Positions 37,681-48,480 of a stretch of DNA of 64,000 bases are shown piece by piece. The stretch is taken from NCBI GenBank assembly GCA_947095535.1, contig OX352774.1, forward strand, positions 236,989,825 through 237,053,824. The letters run 5' to 3'. The stretch is from Poecilobothrus nobilitatus. Its lineage: Eukaryota > Arthropoda > Insecta > Diptera > Dolichopodidae. The notes under the pieces were generated by a model. It saw only the letters and a list, made by a program, of their open reading frames with translations. It was not told the DNA's origin and searched no databases. A program made the position numbers and the translations under genes. Positions within the stretch are counted from its first letter, which is position 1; the number at the start of each line of letters is the position of its first letter.

Positions 37681-40326
37681 ATTAATAATTTTTACCTAAG
37701 ACGACACTGACTCTGATTAATAACATCATCATAACTAAAAATTGTTTTCAATAATATTTAAATTAATTCTAAATTAATTAAACATTTTCTTTTTTTAATG
37801 TATATATGTATTATTATTATGATGAAAATTAATATTTTCATTCAACAAATCTATTCATATATTACATATTATAATATTATATTCAGTATAAATTTTTTAA
37901 CATTCTATACAAAATTTTTATTGTTTAGAAGCCATATAGTTACTATTCTATTACTTCTATTATTGCTGACTGTGTTATTTTTATGGTATAAATTTGATGA
38001 ACTGCTGCTATTATAATGCAGCAATTCTAATTTTCTCTGCATTATTTTCTATTTTTTTTTTTTTTTTATTTAAATAAATATTATAATTAATGTTTTTGCG
38101 GTTTACAAAATTCACACTACCAAAAAAAAAAACACAAAACAAAAGAAAAAAGGATATTTTTAAATAGGACTTACAAAAGGAAAATTTTTGATAATATAAT
38201 ACATAAGTAAATATAGACATAATATTTCTGTTTTTGATTAAAAATAGAAAATTAAAATTCAATTATTTGTTATTATTTGTTATATACTAACCAAGTACAT
38301 TTTTTTAAGGTTTACAATAGAATAGAAAGCCTACCATTTATATGACATCACAGCTGTGATAAATGAAAAGTAGTCTCATGGAGTTGGGTTGATAGCTGAA
38401 TTGTAGACCAACCTACTAAACAACAACAACAACTTTGCCATCATACCGATAACTAACTAAAACCTTATCTTTATAACTGCATTTTATCAAAATATTGGAA
38501 ACTGAAAAGAAACACTGTTTTTAACTACAAATTTTGTGACTTTAATAATGTTAAACATTTGTTTTTTTCTTTTGTTTTTGCAATTTAGACTAAAACTTTA
38601 AAAATACTGCAACCTTAAAAACTAGATTTCAGATTTAATAAAATAAAATTTTGACATTTTCTCTTTATATCTTCTAAAAATCAATAAAAGCTTGGAGGAA
38701 ATTCATATTTTATTATTCCGGGATGCCTAGTTTATTAAATAAATTATGTTATATTTTAAAGACACATCCGATCGAATTACTTGATAATCACATAACATCA
38801 TTTTACCGACATAAAAATATCCTATTAAAAACGAATGTAGAATAAACGCATTTGTCAATACAACAAAAAAAACGTCTAAATAATCGAAGTAACAAAAAGC
38901 ACTTTACACATACCTACATAAAACTTTAAAAAGATTTTTAAAAGGATTCAAAAAATTCTCAATCATATTGATGCAATTATTATTTTTTACCAGAGGAGGT
39001 GGGAATCTGCAATCTACAATAGACACCAATGACATCAACTCGCTAATTTTATTTTTTTTCTAATGTTGAACTTGAACCAAACAATTACCACCTCCATTTT
39101 AAAGAATACATTAGGTTAAAACATGTAATAATACAGGTTTCTGTTTGGTTTGAAGATTGGGAAAAATAGGAATATGAAGCAAATTGAAAAATATGGGACG
39201 GTGCAGGATATTGGAAAATGTGTTTAGAACAAAGATGTTAATATTATTCTTTAATTTAACAATATGCATGTTATGGTTGTCAACTTTTGCAACAGCCAGC
39301 TAATGTATTAATTTTTCGAAGATTAAAACAGGATAAAATCTTAGTTTTTATCAATGAATTTATTTTTTCAGGGTGGTAAAGTCTAAAAAAAGCAGCTTAG
39401 CTCTTTGACATTGCTGGTCATAAATATCTTAACGTATAAGTTCAGTTTAAAAACTTAAAAAAAAATATATATCATTTTTATCGTTATATATGGTAGACAT
39501 TTATTTAAAAATACCGTTAAATTATTTTGGAAATTTTCCAACATTTATCCTTATGCAATGAATTCAAACAAAAACTTATCACTTATCTTCGCATCCAATT
39601 TTATGACGACTATCCCTTCCTTATTTTCCAATAATTTTTTTTTTACTATTATATACTTTAAAATTCGTTATATATTATGTACATTTATAAATTATTGACA
39701 ATTAAATACCAAAAACAAAAACCAATCAGGTTTACATAAAAAATATGGCATAAACGAAAAAAAATCCAAAACGCATAAAAATTCAAAACTAATAAAACCA
39801 TCATAATCAGAAGGACAAAATTAATTTTAATTTAGTATTAAAATTACAAATTTCAAATTTATTATTATAATTATAATTATTTATATTATTATTTTTATAG
39901 TATTTATTTTATTTTTTAACTTTTTAACTAAAGTTTTTTTTAAATACATATTTCTATTCTTCTTTTTATATTATCCTTTTTTTTTTTGTTCATTTAAAGG
40001 TTTAGAAAAATGTTGAAAAACATTATATTTTATTATAAACAAAACAAAAAAAAAAAGAAAAACCTATGATGGTTTTTACCTGTTTAAATATTCAACAAAA
40101 ACAAATTAAATGGTTTGGGGCTACTTGCCCCTCTTTTATTGATATAGTAATTATTGCTTTTTGTGTTTAAAAGAGTGATATATCTCTAAAGGGATTTCTC
40201 TAAGTGCCTTCTAAAAATCGATTTATAAATTTTTATACTTAAATAGAAAAAATAATTTTTGCATTTAACAAAAGTCTGCTGCCTCAGTTCTCGGCAACTC
40301 TCTTATGGTGATTTCGAATAATATAA
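37681..40326. other. AT-rich stretch without recognised gene
   Basis: It holds A/T runs and short AAC repeats near 38420. GAGGAGGTGGGAATCTGCAA near 38994 resembles GAGGTGGGAATGCAA near 59989 and may mark a shared old repeat. The open frames at 37798-38262 are run-derived. Nothing else is supportable. Confidence 0.45.
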
Positions 40327-40535
40327 TTAAGTGAGTTCATAGATTTCAGTTGCGAACTTAATACTTAGAGACTCAAGCTTAACAAGTAGTTTTTTATGAT
40401 AATGTCTGGTTACAGCTATTAGCATTCGGCTGAGAAAAAGAAGTAAACAGGGAATACTATAAATTTGTTGCACAATAACAATCAGGTCAAGCAAAGAATT
40501 GACTGAAGTTGTATTAATGGTAAAAGAATCCAAAA
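40327..40535 (-). CDS. Candidate exon or ORF remnant, hydrophobic, unrecognised
   Basis: On the minus strand a TTTTTTAG acceptor at about 40536 precedes a frame that is open for about 68 codons to TAA at 40329. The product has a hydrophobic stretch (NSLLDLIVIVQQIYSIPCLL) followed by a basic segment (RHYHKKLLVK), an arrangement seen at membrane-protein ends. The composition is not run-derived. No family could be named with confidence. It may be the last exon of a gene or a decayed receptor-like relic. Neighbouring sequence offered no convincing upstream exon. Confidence 0.2.
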
Positions 40536-41109
40536 CTAAAAAACATTTTTAATATATAAATAATTATAACAAAATCATAGAATTTTATTTTACATTTATT
40601 TTATATTAACCTGACGAAATAAATATTTGCCCTTTGCCCTTCTTATTCTATATTTTTAAATGTTCTATGCTTAAATGTTCTTAACACCTTTGTCTTTAAA
40701 AGCATATAAATAGGAGCAAAGAATACGAGAAACTTTATGTTAGTTAATTGTTATTTTAACAAAAAATCAAAAATTTAACACTAGAAAAAAATACATATTT
40801 ACCGCAATATTTACCGTTGCGAGTCATCATCAATTAAATAAAACCTAACAGTGAATCCTAGCTGTATTTTGACTAATTTTTTAAACAATTTAGTTAAATA
40901 ATTCATAGATTACCCCTTGATTATTTTTTACCATCATATTATGTTTTGATTTTATTTTAATACCCATACAAATAAATATATGCAATTCTAATGGTATTAT
41001 AATAAATTTACCATTAAGTTTGTGATGCTATAGGAGAGATATGTAATTGACATGTAAATTGATATGTAAATTGATATGTAAACATATACAAATTATTCTT
41101 GGTCAGATT

Positions 41110-42055
41110 TAAATTTTGAATTGATTTAGCTATAAATATACGTCCATCGGCAACAATAACTCAAAACATAATGGAGCTAGGATTCTGAAATTTTTATCAT
41201 TTGATTTTTATATAAATGCTACCTTGCTGGGGAGAATGAAGAAATTCGATCACCGCAGTCGAGTAGTTATTATCTTCTTAGAATGCTTTCCACTACTGAA
41301 TTCCTATCACATTTCACATTTCCCGATGTCCCGATCACATTTCTAAAATTCTCTCTATCCTTCGCTGCATGTATTAGTATTGCCATCGTTTGATATTCCG
41401 TCCATTCCTTGATGCTTCACAACCAGGACATTTGCTTTCTGCCAAAATGACTTCTGCCTTCATTTTTATCTTGCAAAATAAGTTGTAGAATAGTATATTG
41501 GTCGTTACACATTATATGACCTAGATATGTTGTTTTTCTGCGCTTGATTCTTAATAACAACTTACGGTTTCTGTTTATTCTACTTAGAACATAATTTTTG
41601 CTCATTCGTTCTAGCCATGATATTTTTAATATTTTACGATATACCCACATTTCAATAATACTTCAAACTTATTGATGTTCGCAATGTTTCAGCTATGGAG
41701 TTCAGTTACCATACGAGTACAACTTATATTTTTATATGTATATTACGCAGTATTTTATTAAGCTGAGTATCTGAAATTTTATCAAAAGAATTGAGGTTTT
41801 CTACTCTATGTCAACAAGTTAGGGAGTTAAGCTATTCTAATAACTTCTGCAAAATGCAATTGATCTAACGAAATAAGTTTGGGTATCTGACAACTGCGAA
41901 ATTTATATCCTCTTAACTTAGTACTTTGTCAACTTATGAGCTTTTCTGAAAGGTGATTGAATTTTATAGAAACACCATATATTATTATATTTGTGCGAGT
42001 ATCCTAGAGTTGGCATAATTAACTCTTGACTCTTTCCTCGGTTTTTTGTATTCTT
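41110..42055 (+). repeat. Family B dispersed repeat, copy 3, split by a LINE fragment
   Basis: The head GATTTAGCTATAAATATACG with TAACTCAAAACATAATGGAG lies at 41122-41173. The first core word (CAGTCGAGTAGTT) near 41256 matches ATTCGAGTAGCT of copy 1. The copy is then interrupted by the reverse LINE remnant at about 41285-41700. It resumes near 41745 with GCTGAGTATCTGAAATTTT, then TAACTTCTGCAAAATG, and ends with GTATCCTAGAGTTGGCATAA and a T-rich end near 42045. The interruption implies that the LINE piece inserted later or that the two were joined by rearrangement. Confidence 0.6.
41285..41710 (-). pseudogene. LINE reverse-transcriptase C-terminal remnant (reverse strand)
   Basis: The minus-strand translation contains EMWVYRKILKISW, RINRNRKLL, IKRRKTTYLGHIM, LQLILQDKNEGR and QMSWL. 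These match in order the C-terminal region of insect endonuclease/reverse-transcriptase proteins (M-W-x-Y-R-R-x-L, I-K-R-R-K, Y-x-G-H-x-M-R, L-L-Q-L-I-L-Q-G-K, G-R-R, W-L). The open part spans 41417-41650. Past a stop the match continues to IKEWTEYQT and AAKDRENFRNVI (to about 41330), like the conserved LRxW and the final A-x-x-R-x-x-x-x-x-I region. Only the protein's tail is present; the catalytic RT domain is absent. It is embedded in family B copy 3. Confidence 0.85.
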
Positions 42056-42383
42056 TGATTTAGTCAAATGAATAATACTGTCATTTTAATATTTTTGATT
42101 TATTTTGACAACATTTTAGTGTGTGTGTTTTTTTTTTTTTTTTGCACTTTTCTATATTTTTTCTCATATTTATTTATTTTATAATTTTTTTCTTGTTTTT
42201 TTTGTTATTGTTATTAATTTTTTATTCAATGCTTAATTTATAATGTCCATAATTTGAAAAAATTTACATAATTGAAATAAATATGAAATAATTGGGGAAA
42301 AAAAAAAATTTAATGTTAAATTGTTTTTTGTTATATGTATTTTCATTTTTTGTGATTTCTTTTTGTTTTGTTTTTTTTTTCAG

Positions 42384-42487
42384 GTTTTTTTTTCGCGTAT
42401 AATTTAATAAATACAATTAGAATTTCATTAGAACCAGATTATGGTGATGACATTTATAGATTTGACAGAATTGTAATTTTAAATTAA
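42384..42487 (+). CDS. Candidate terminal exon, product unrecognised
   Basis: A T-rich tract ending TTTTTTTTTTCAG at 42383 forms a strong-looking acceptor. The following frame reads FFFAYNLINTIRISLEPDYG and then DDIYRFDRIVILN before TAA at 42485-42487. The second half is rich in Asp, Glu, Pro and Gly codons, unlike the A/T-run frames. No family was recognised and no donor-bearing partner exon was linked. It could be a genuine last exon of a gene spanning the window, or chance. Confidence 0.2.
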
Positions 42488-44420
42488 AAAGCTAACAAAA
42501 AAAAAACAAAACAAAACAACAACATAATTATAATAATAACAGAAAAAAATAAAAAATAGAAAAATAGATAAAAAATAAAATGACAAAATAATAAATTAAT
42601 TTTGATAGTTTTATTGAAATTTAATTAAAAATACAAAATCATTTTAAATTTTAATATAGATTTTTTTTTTTTTATTTATTAGTTTTTTTTTTGTGTTTTT
42701 TTTTTTAATAATTCAATAAATTAGTAAAATAAATGAAAATATTTTGAATATTTAAAATTGATCTGATAGAACTATCCAAACCATTAGACTTCTTTTTATA
42801 AGAACAATTATTTTTACATAATCAAAAAAAAAAAATCGTTGCAAGAGTGACAATTCGTGACGTTTCCTTAATTGAAAATTTTTGTTTTCTTTAATTCTTT
42901 CGAATGACTTGCGATGGCTGCGGTACTTTTAAATTTGAATCTATTAATTCTGCTAATACAATATTTTTTTTTTTTTTTGGTTATTATTGAGACTTATGTT
43001 AGAAAGTTTTAGTTTTTGTCAAAGAAAATTCATATTTTTATATTTTATTAGGAAGACTCCTGTGCAATTGCACAATCGCCATTTACGTATTGGCGAATAA
43101 TGTATCAAATAATATGTCATTTTTACTGGTGAATAAACTCTCTCTAAAAGTTTGATTTTTTTCATTAGCATGATTTAAAAAATATTTTTGGAAAATTATT
43201 ATTTAAAAGGGACAGATGACATATTTTGTCATTATGGCAGCAATTAGAACTTTTTGTTTTCTTATATATTAATGCCTTCCAATATCTACATTCACAAAAA
43301 AAAAATCTTTAAATTACAGTTTTCCGGTATTAAATTATTTGAAGTTATCGGTATTTAGGTTTGGAATTTAAAAAAAAAAAACGTCTTCTAGCTAAACCCC
43401 CATTTTTTCTATATTAAAATAATTTTTTTAACATTCAGTTTTTGAATTAAAATTTTGACTTAATATTTAATTAAATTCCTTTTTAGTAGCTATTTGCGTT
43501 TATTTTTTGGCGTGCCTTTTGAAACTATGCAACTAAAAAAATAGGGAGACTTTTATAACAATGAAAGATATTTTTATAGTATTGATGTATTTAAAATTAA
43601 AATCTTAATATTTTTTAAATTTTATATCAATTCATATAAAAAGTATGGAATTTGAACGCCACCTATGGAATAAATTTAAAAAAAAAGTATTTTTTGAGCT
43701 ACAAAGATATTAAAATCGGCCTACTATTTTGTTTTCTGCAATACATTTTAAGTTTAGGTAATAATTGAGCTTGCCTCTTTTCTTTATTCCTATGAGTCTT
43801 ATTATATTGTTATTCCAATTTTTTTAATCGTATTCGTAACCGTATTTTTAATATCAAAGTAACAAAGAATCATTTAAAAAATGGACAAAAATTCAATTCA
43901 CTTCCAAAAAAAAAATTGTAATTCGCTTGAAATCTTATGTTGTACTTTGTTATCTTATCTTATTAACAATGTATTTATTTTATTATGTAAACAAACTATT
44001 TTTTACTTGAAGCCGAGAATGCCATGACTCGCAGTGTTGTTTTGGATATGAAGAAAATACATTATTAACATCAATGATTGACAGATCAAAAAATCGATAA
44101 TATTTTGAATAAAGAATCGCTCTGATTTAGTTAACAAATTTTGTTATGCGAAATTGCTATAAAAGGCACATAAAAAAGTTTATATTCTTGAACTTTAACT
44201 CAACTCTTCAATATATATACAACAAAATTTCAATAATAAATGATAATACTAGATTTCAATGATAAAAATAAATAAAGGTTTAAAAACGTATTTCTTATAC
44301 AATAGCTACAGCCGAGTAATCAACGGCTTAGTAAAATTAATGATTCACGAAACTGAAGCTTATTGAAATATGAATAATAAATGACTTAGTGGTTGCCCTA
44401 GTAATACTCCTCATTGGAGT
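42488..44420. other. AT-rich stretch without recognised gene
   Basis: A/T runs are frequent. TTTGAACGCCACCTATGGAA near 43650 and a GTGCAATTGCACAATCGCC stretch near 43060 are mildly more complex than background but match nothing else in the window. No coding or RNA signal was seen. Confidence 0.45.
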
Positions 44421-44525
44421 GGCAAGGAAAAAAAAACAAAATGTCTGTTACAGAATGCAATTTCTGTGAAACTGTAAAAAGAAAAGAGACAATACTAAGA
44501 TTTTTGGAGTACTCCTTCTTTTCTT

Positions 44526-44703
44526 CTTTTTATGACCCTATTGCTATTTTGGAACCAGAAATTATTTCGAAAGTCCCTACAGAAGTTAATCATCAGGGTC
44601 ATAATGAGAAGAAAAAAGCAAATTTTCTAAGAACCTTGGCATCCCCTTTTTTCTTTTTATGACCCGATTGCTATTATGTTACCAGACATTAAAACGAAAA
44701 TCC
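44526..44703. repeat. 51-bp segment duplicated at 127-bp spacing
   Basis: CTTTTTATGACCCTATTGCT (from 44526) and CTTTTTATGACCCGATTGCT (from 44653) begin two copies that stay similar for about 51 bases (ACCAGA, ATT, CGAAA, TCC). Between them the complement of the same motif appears (CAGGGTCATAATGAG near 44595), so direct and inverted copies are mixed. The 82-codon open frame over this area (44414-44662) has no recognised motif and is likely incidental. Confidence 0.6.
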
Positions 44704-45949
44704 TTAAAAAAGGCAATCTTAAGTTTTATTTAATTTTTTTAACCCATAAATTATTTTAAAATAACTTGTAAATTTTCCAATATTTATTAATCTTTTCCGT
44801 TTTATGTAAATAAATATTTATATACAATATAAAATATACAATATCTATATAATAAACTATTACTTTATATTATCCTGTCAAATAAATTTATATGAATATT
44901 TGATTTACAATACACTCATTCACTCATTTACTTCAGTTCATTTCATTAAAATAAATAATTGACTTCACTTTTAACCGTTCTCATCTATATGCAATAATTC
45001 TTATTTATTCATTTAGTATAAAACTCATACTAAAAAAATTTAAAGATTTACCTTAAAATCCTTTCTTTTTAATTTTTCTTGTTCTGTTTTTCTTTTTTTT
45101 TTTTGATAAGGAAGACGAAAACATCAATCAATCTTTTTGTTTCTTTCTATTAAATGTTATATAAATTTTGCGAAAATTCCTCTTGACACCGGAAATAATT
45201 TTACCAATAAATGAGGAACAATCAAAACTTTCAACATCATTATTAGAGAGAAATATCCGTAAATGCATTTCCTGTTTATATTTTATAATATATTATGTCC
45301 TTTTGTTTTAATATAATATTATATTTTCAAACTTACATAATATTATTATCTGTTGTTATTATATACATATATATAAAATTTTACATTAGTGTTTGTTAAT
45401 CATGTCCGGAAGTTTTGTATCAAAACTGTCAATGTACATACACATATATAATGTATATAAAGAAGACAACAAAGAAGATGATTATCGTAAAAAACGACGT
45501 TCTATATAAATAGGAAAGAGAAATAATATTAGATTTAGAGTTACCACATATAATATAAATTTTAAAATAAAATTAAATTATGCGTTATTAAATTTTAAAA
45601 ATTTGTAAAATAACTGAAGATTAAAACAAGTAGGTAACTTAAATGTTTCGCCGATAATTTTATAATTTAACCACCACCATAACCATAACATTAAATTAAT
45701 TATATTAGATTTAATTGAAATCTCGGTTGTTTTAAAGGTTAAAGTCTTTTTAACACACTATTTGCACAAACCTAATATATTGAAATTTCATTGTATAAAT
45801 TTTCTTCTGGCAGAGTCAGTTTCTATTTTATATTAATACTTCGATTCTTAGATTGATCATATATTGCAAAATTACTCAGATTGCTTAAAACAAAGCTAAC
45901 TACTAACTTCTTGTAAGAGCCTAAGTAGAACATGGTTACAAACTCTTTT
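44704..45949. other. AT-rich stretch without recognised features
   Basis: Only A/T-rich background, with repeated TATAT/ATACATAT words near 45360 and 45440. No open frame, RNA signal or shared repeat was seen. Confidence 0.5.
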
Positions 45950-46230
45950 TCTTCTTCTTCCACGAAACAACATTAGGGCACTCTTTCCGTTTCGTTCCTG
46001 TGTGAACAAAATTTCCAATCGTTCTTATATATGTTCTATTTCTTATATTTCGTAACCAGAACATTTACTTTCTTCCTACACCTCGTTTATCTTCAATTTT
46101 CCTTTGTATAACTAATTGCAGAAGTTAATATTTCTGGCCTCTAATAATATGACCAAAATAGGCAGCTTTACGTTTTTTGATTAATACAAGTAGTTCATGG
46201 TTACAATATAATGAGTAAAAAATAGAGAAA
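45950..46230 (-). pseudogene. LINE reverse-transcriptase C-terminal remnant (reverse strand)
   Basis: In one minus-strand frame the translation gives NHELLVLIKKRKAAYFGHII, then RGQKY, a stop, LLQLVIQRKIEDKRGVGRK, a stop, and MFWLRNIRNRTYIRTIGNF. This follows the usual order E-L-L, I-K-R-R-K, Y-x-G-H-x-x-R-G, L-L-Q-L-I-x-x-G-K-I, G-R-R, W-L-R-N-L-R. Two in-frame stops show it is dead. It is the same protein region as the 41.4-kb fragment but a clearly different copy, with closer agreement at the G-x-x-G-R block. Only the last ~90 residues are retained. Confidence 0.85.
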
Positions 46231-46234
46231 AAAA

Positions 46235-48050
46235 TATAGATTAATACATTAAAAACATTCTCAACCCGTTAAAAACATACTTTAAATGAGAGCCCCAAAT
46301 TTTACTTTATATTGAAACCCCATTGTACTCCTAATAATAAATAAAGGAATCAAATAGTGTTGAAATGTTCTTAGAGAAGAAAAAGCATCATTATCTTTCA
46401 ATGTATTTGTGCAGTTAAATACATTATATTTCTTTTCTTTTATTATTATTTTAAAGAATGCGAAAAATGGTCACTTCCTACTTTTTTTTTGTTTTCTATC
46501 TATTTATTATTATATTATTCTTTCATTCTTTTTTTTTCTATGTATCTTTTCTTTCTCTTACATTTTTACGATTATTATTCTATTCATTTCTTTATATTTT
46601 TATTGTTATTACTCTCTTTCTTTATTATAATATTTGTTTTAATGACTTGAATTTTTATTTTTCATGTTTCTGTGTACTTTTGTTGTATTTCTTATGGACT
46701 TGTTCCAGTTTATTGTCATTTAACAAAAAAATTTCTTCCTTATATCCATTGAAATGCAAGTCCTTTTTATCAACTTCATTTTTACTGTTTTTTTTTTTTA
46801 ATTTTTGGAATCATTATATTAAGATTTCTTAAGTTAGGATTTTCTTCTTATTCGTCTTCTCTTAAGTCAAGTCAAGAATAACAGACGTTACCAGTCCAAC
46901 TATTTTTTTCTTTATAGTTCATCAGAATGAAATATTTTATGATTCAATTTTACAGATGCCATTGCTGCAACATTATTTTGATGCCTTTAAATTGTTTTTG
47001 GTTTTTGTTTCAATTTTATTATTTTTTTTTGTTTTGTTCTTTTAACTGATAATTTTAAATTTTTTTTTTTTTTTGTATTTTAACTTAAATTTTCTATGAA
47101 AAACTTTGGCCTTCTTTCAATTTTTTATTCTATTGTTTCAGTGTCAATCAAAAATCTAATAAAAACAAAAAAGACGAAACGAATGAAAAGAACTTTAAAA
47201 TAATAATATGTAATAATAAAAAAAAAAAGACTGGAAAATGAATTTTTTAAAGGATGAAAACAAGAGTCAGAATAAAAAACCAAAAAAAAAAAATGATTTT
47301 ATAAAAGTTTTAAAATTTAATTTTTTCAACGAAATTCTTTAAGAAACTAATTTTAAAAAAAGGACTAATACTTATAAAATAATTAAGTGATGATCGATAA
47401 GAATTAAGTTTTTAAAAAACTTACAGCTTCAAATCAAATTTTAAAAATTAACTTATAAAACTTTTTATGGGACAATTTTTTCACAACCATAGTGAAATTT
47501 TTGTCAAGGTACTACACTGTTGCAAACTAACAAAAAATTTATTTGAATAGAATCTTTTGATAAATTGCTTATTTCAATAAATTTCTTATCAATAAATTGA
47601 GCTCAATGGTTGCCTACATTGATAAAATTGAATAGGTATCTAAAGATTAGTAACATTTGCAAGCTTACAAATTATATAAAAATAAAAGAAAAACAAAAAT
47701 CTTAAGTAGAAGACAAATAAATGAAAAGGCTATTAATTTCTACTATCTTTTTCTTTTCGAGGTTAGGTCAGGAGAAAACATCATTAGGTAAAAAGAATCA
47801 GTTAAAGAAACTATAGAGGAGTGCAACAAACACATATTCTCTACGACTATATGGTACTTTAACAGTACTAAACACTATCTCCCATTGATGACCAAATAAT
47901 AAGATAATATAATATGTACTGCTTGGTTAAGATAAGTAAATATTAGGGAATTAAAATTGATTTTCAATCGTCGTTTATATTGTGAACAAAGTTGTCAATG
48001 TTCATTTATAATCTTTGAACATTGTTTATATTATTTTCACAAATTCTAGC
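46235..48050. other. T-rich stretch without recognised gene
   Basis: The overlapping open frames at 46409-46832, including the longest in the window at 124 codons, are composed of Phe, Tyr, Leu and Ser from T-rich sequence and show no motif, so they are not supported. A short less-AT-rich segment at 47758-47890 (GGTTAGGTCAGGAGAAAACA) resisted assignment. Confidence 0.55.
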
Positions 48051-48054
48051 GAAA

Positions 48055-48480
48055 ATATGTGATGGGAGATGCCGTTATGTTCGTAGGAGAAATTAATTTT
48101 CATAAGCCGAATTTTACCACGTTAAATTATAACTACATAGGGATTGACAGCCAAATCTCTTCTTATTTCTTTTTCCAATGTTTTAAATATAGGCATCAGA
48201 ACTTTAATCTCGTAAAAACAAATAGCCGTTTGCTATAAGGTATCTATAAAAAAAATTAAGTGTTCTTGTTAGACACGCGAAAGCCAAGAAGAAAGAGTGT
48301 TGAGTTTACATTGGAATCCTTTATTAGACAAACTGCTCTGTTTTGCACTTTGTCAAGAAACCATAATTCCGTTTTGTTAGCTCTCGATCAAATGTGTGCA
48401 TACTTCACCTTTGGTATTATATATGTTTTATGGATTTTAAGTAGATCAGTAGATGAAAAAAAGGTTTTGCAATGATTTAA
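48055..48480 (-). pseudogene. LINE (jockey/R1/I-type) reverse-transcriptase C-terminal remnant
   Basis: One minus-strand frame reads DLLKIHKTYIIPKVKYAHI, a stop in place of Trp, SRANKTELWFLDKVQNRAV and then CLIKDSNVNSTLFLLGFRVS. This matches the conserved post-catalytic block of jockey-like LINE RTs (K-x-Y-x-x-P-x-x-E-Y-A-x-x-x-W, L-D-K-x-Q-x-R-A-x-x-L-I-D-D-P, L-x-S-L, x-R-R-x-V). After a frameshift come YRYL and then LAVNPYVV, like the H-P-x-V-V segment near the end. It belongs to a different LINE group from the fragments at 5.9, 41.4 and 46.1 kb. It is dead and 5'-truncated. Confidence 0.85.

Noticed and set aside
44414..44662. 82-codon frame with Cys and Lys content
   Set aside because: It spans a locally duplicated and inverted segment. 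No family motif was found and there is no splice or start context.
46409..46832. Longest open frame in the window (124 codons) and its overlapping partner
   Set aside because: Both are Phe, Tyr, Leu and Ser strings derived from T-rich sequence, without motif or splice context.
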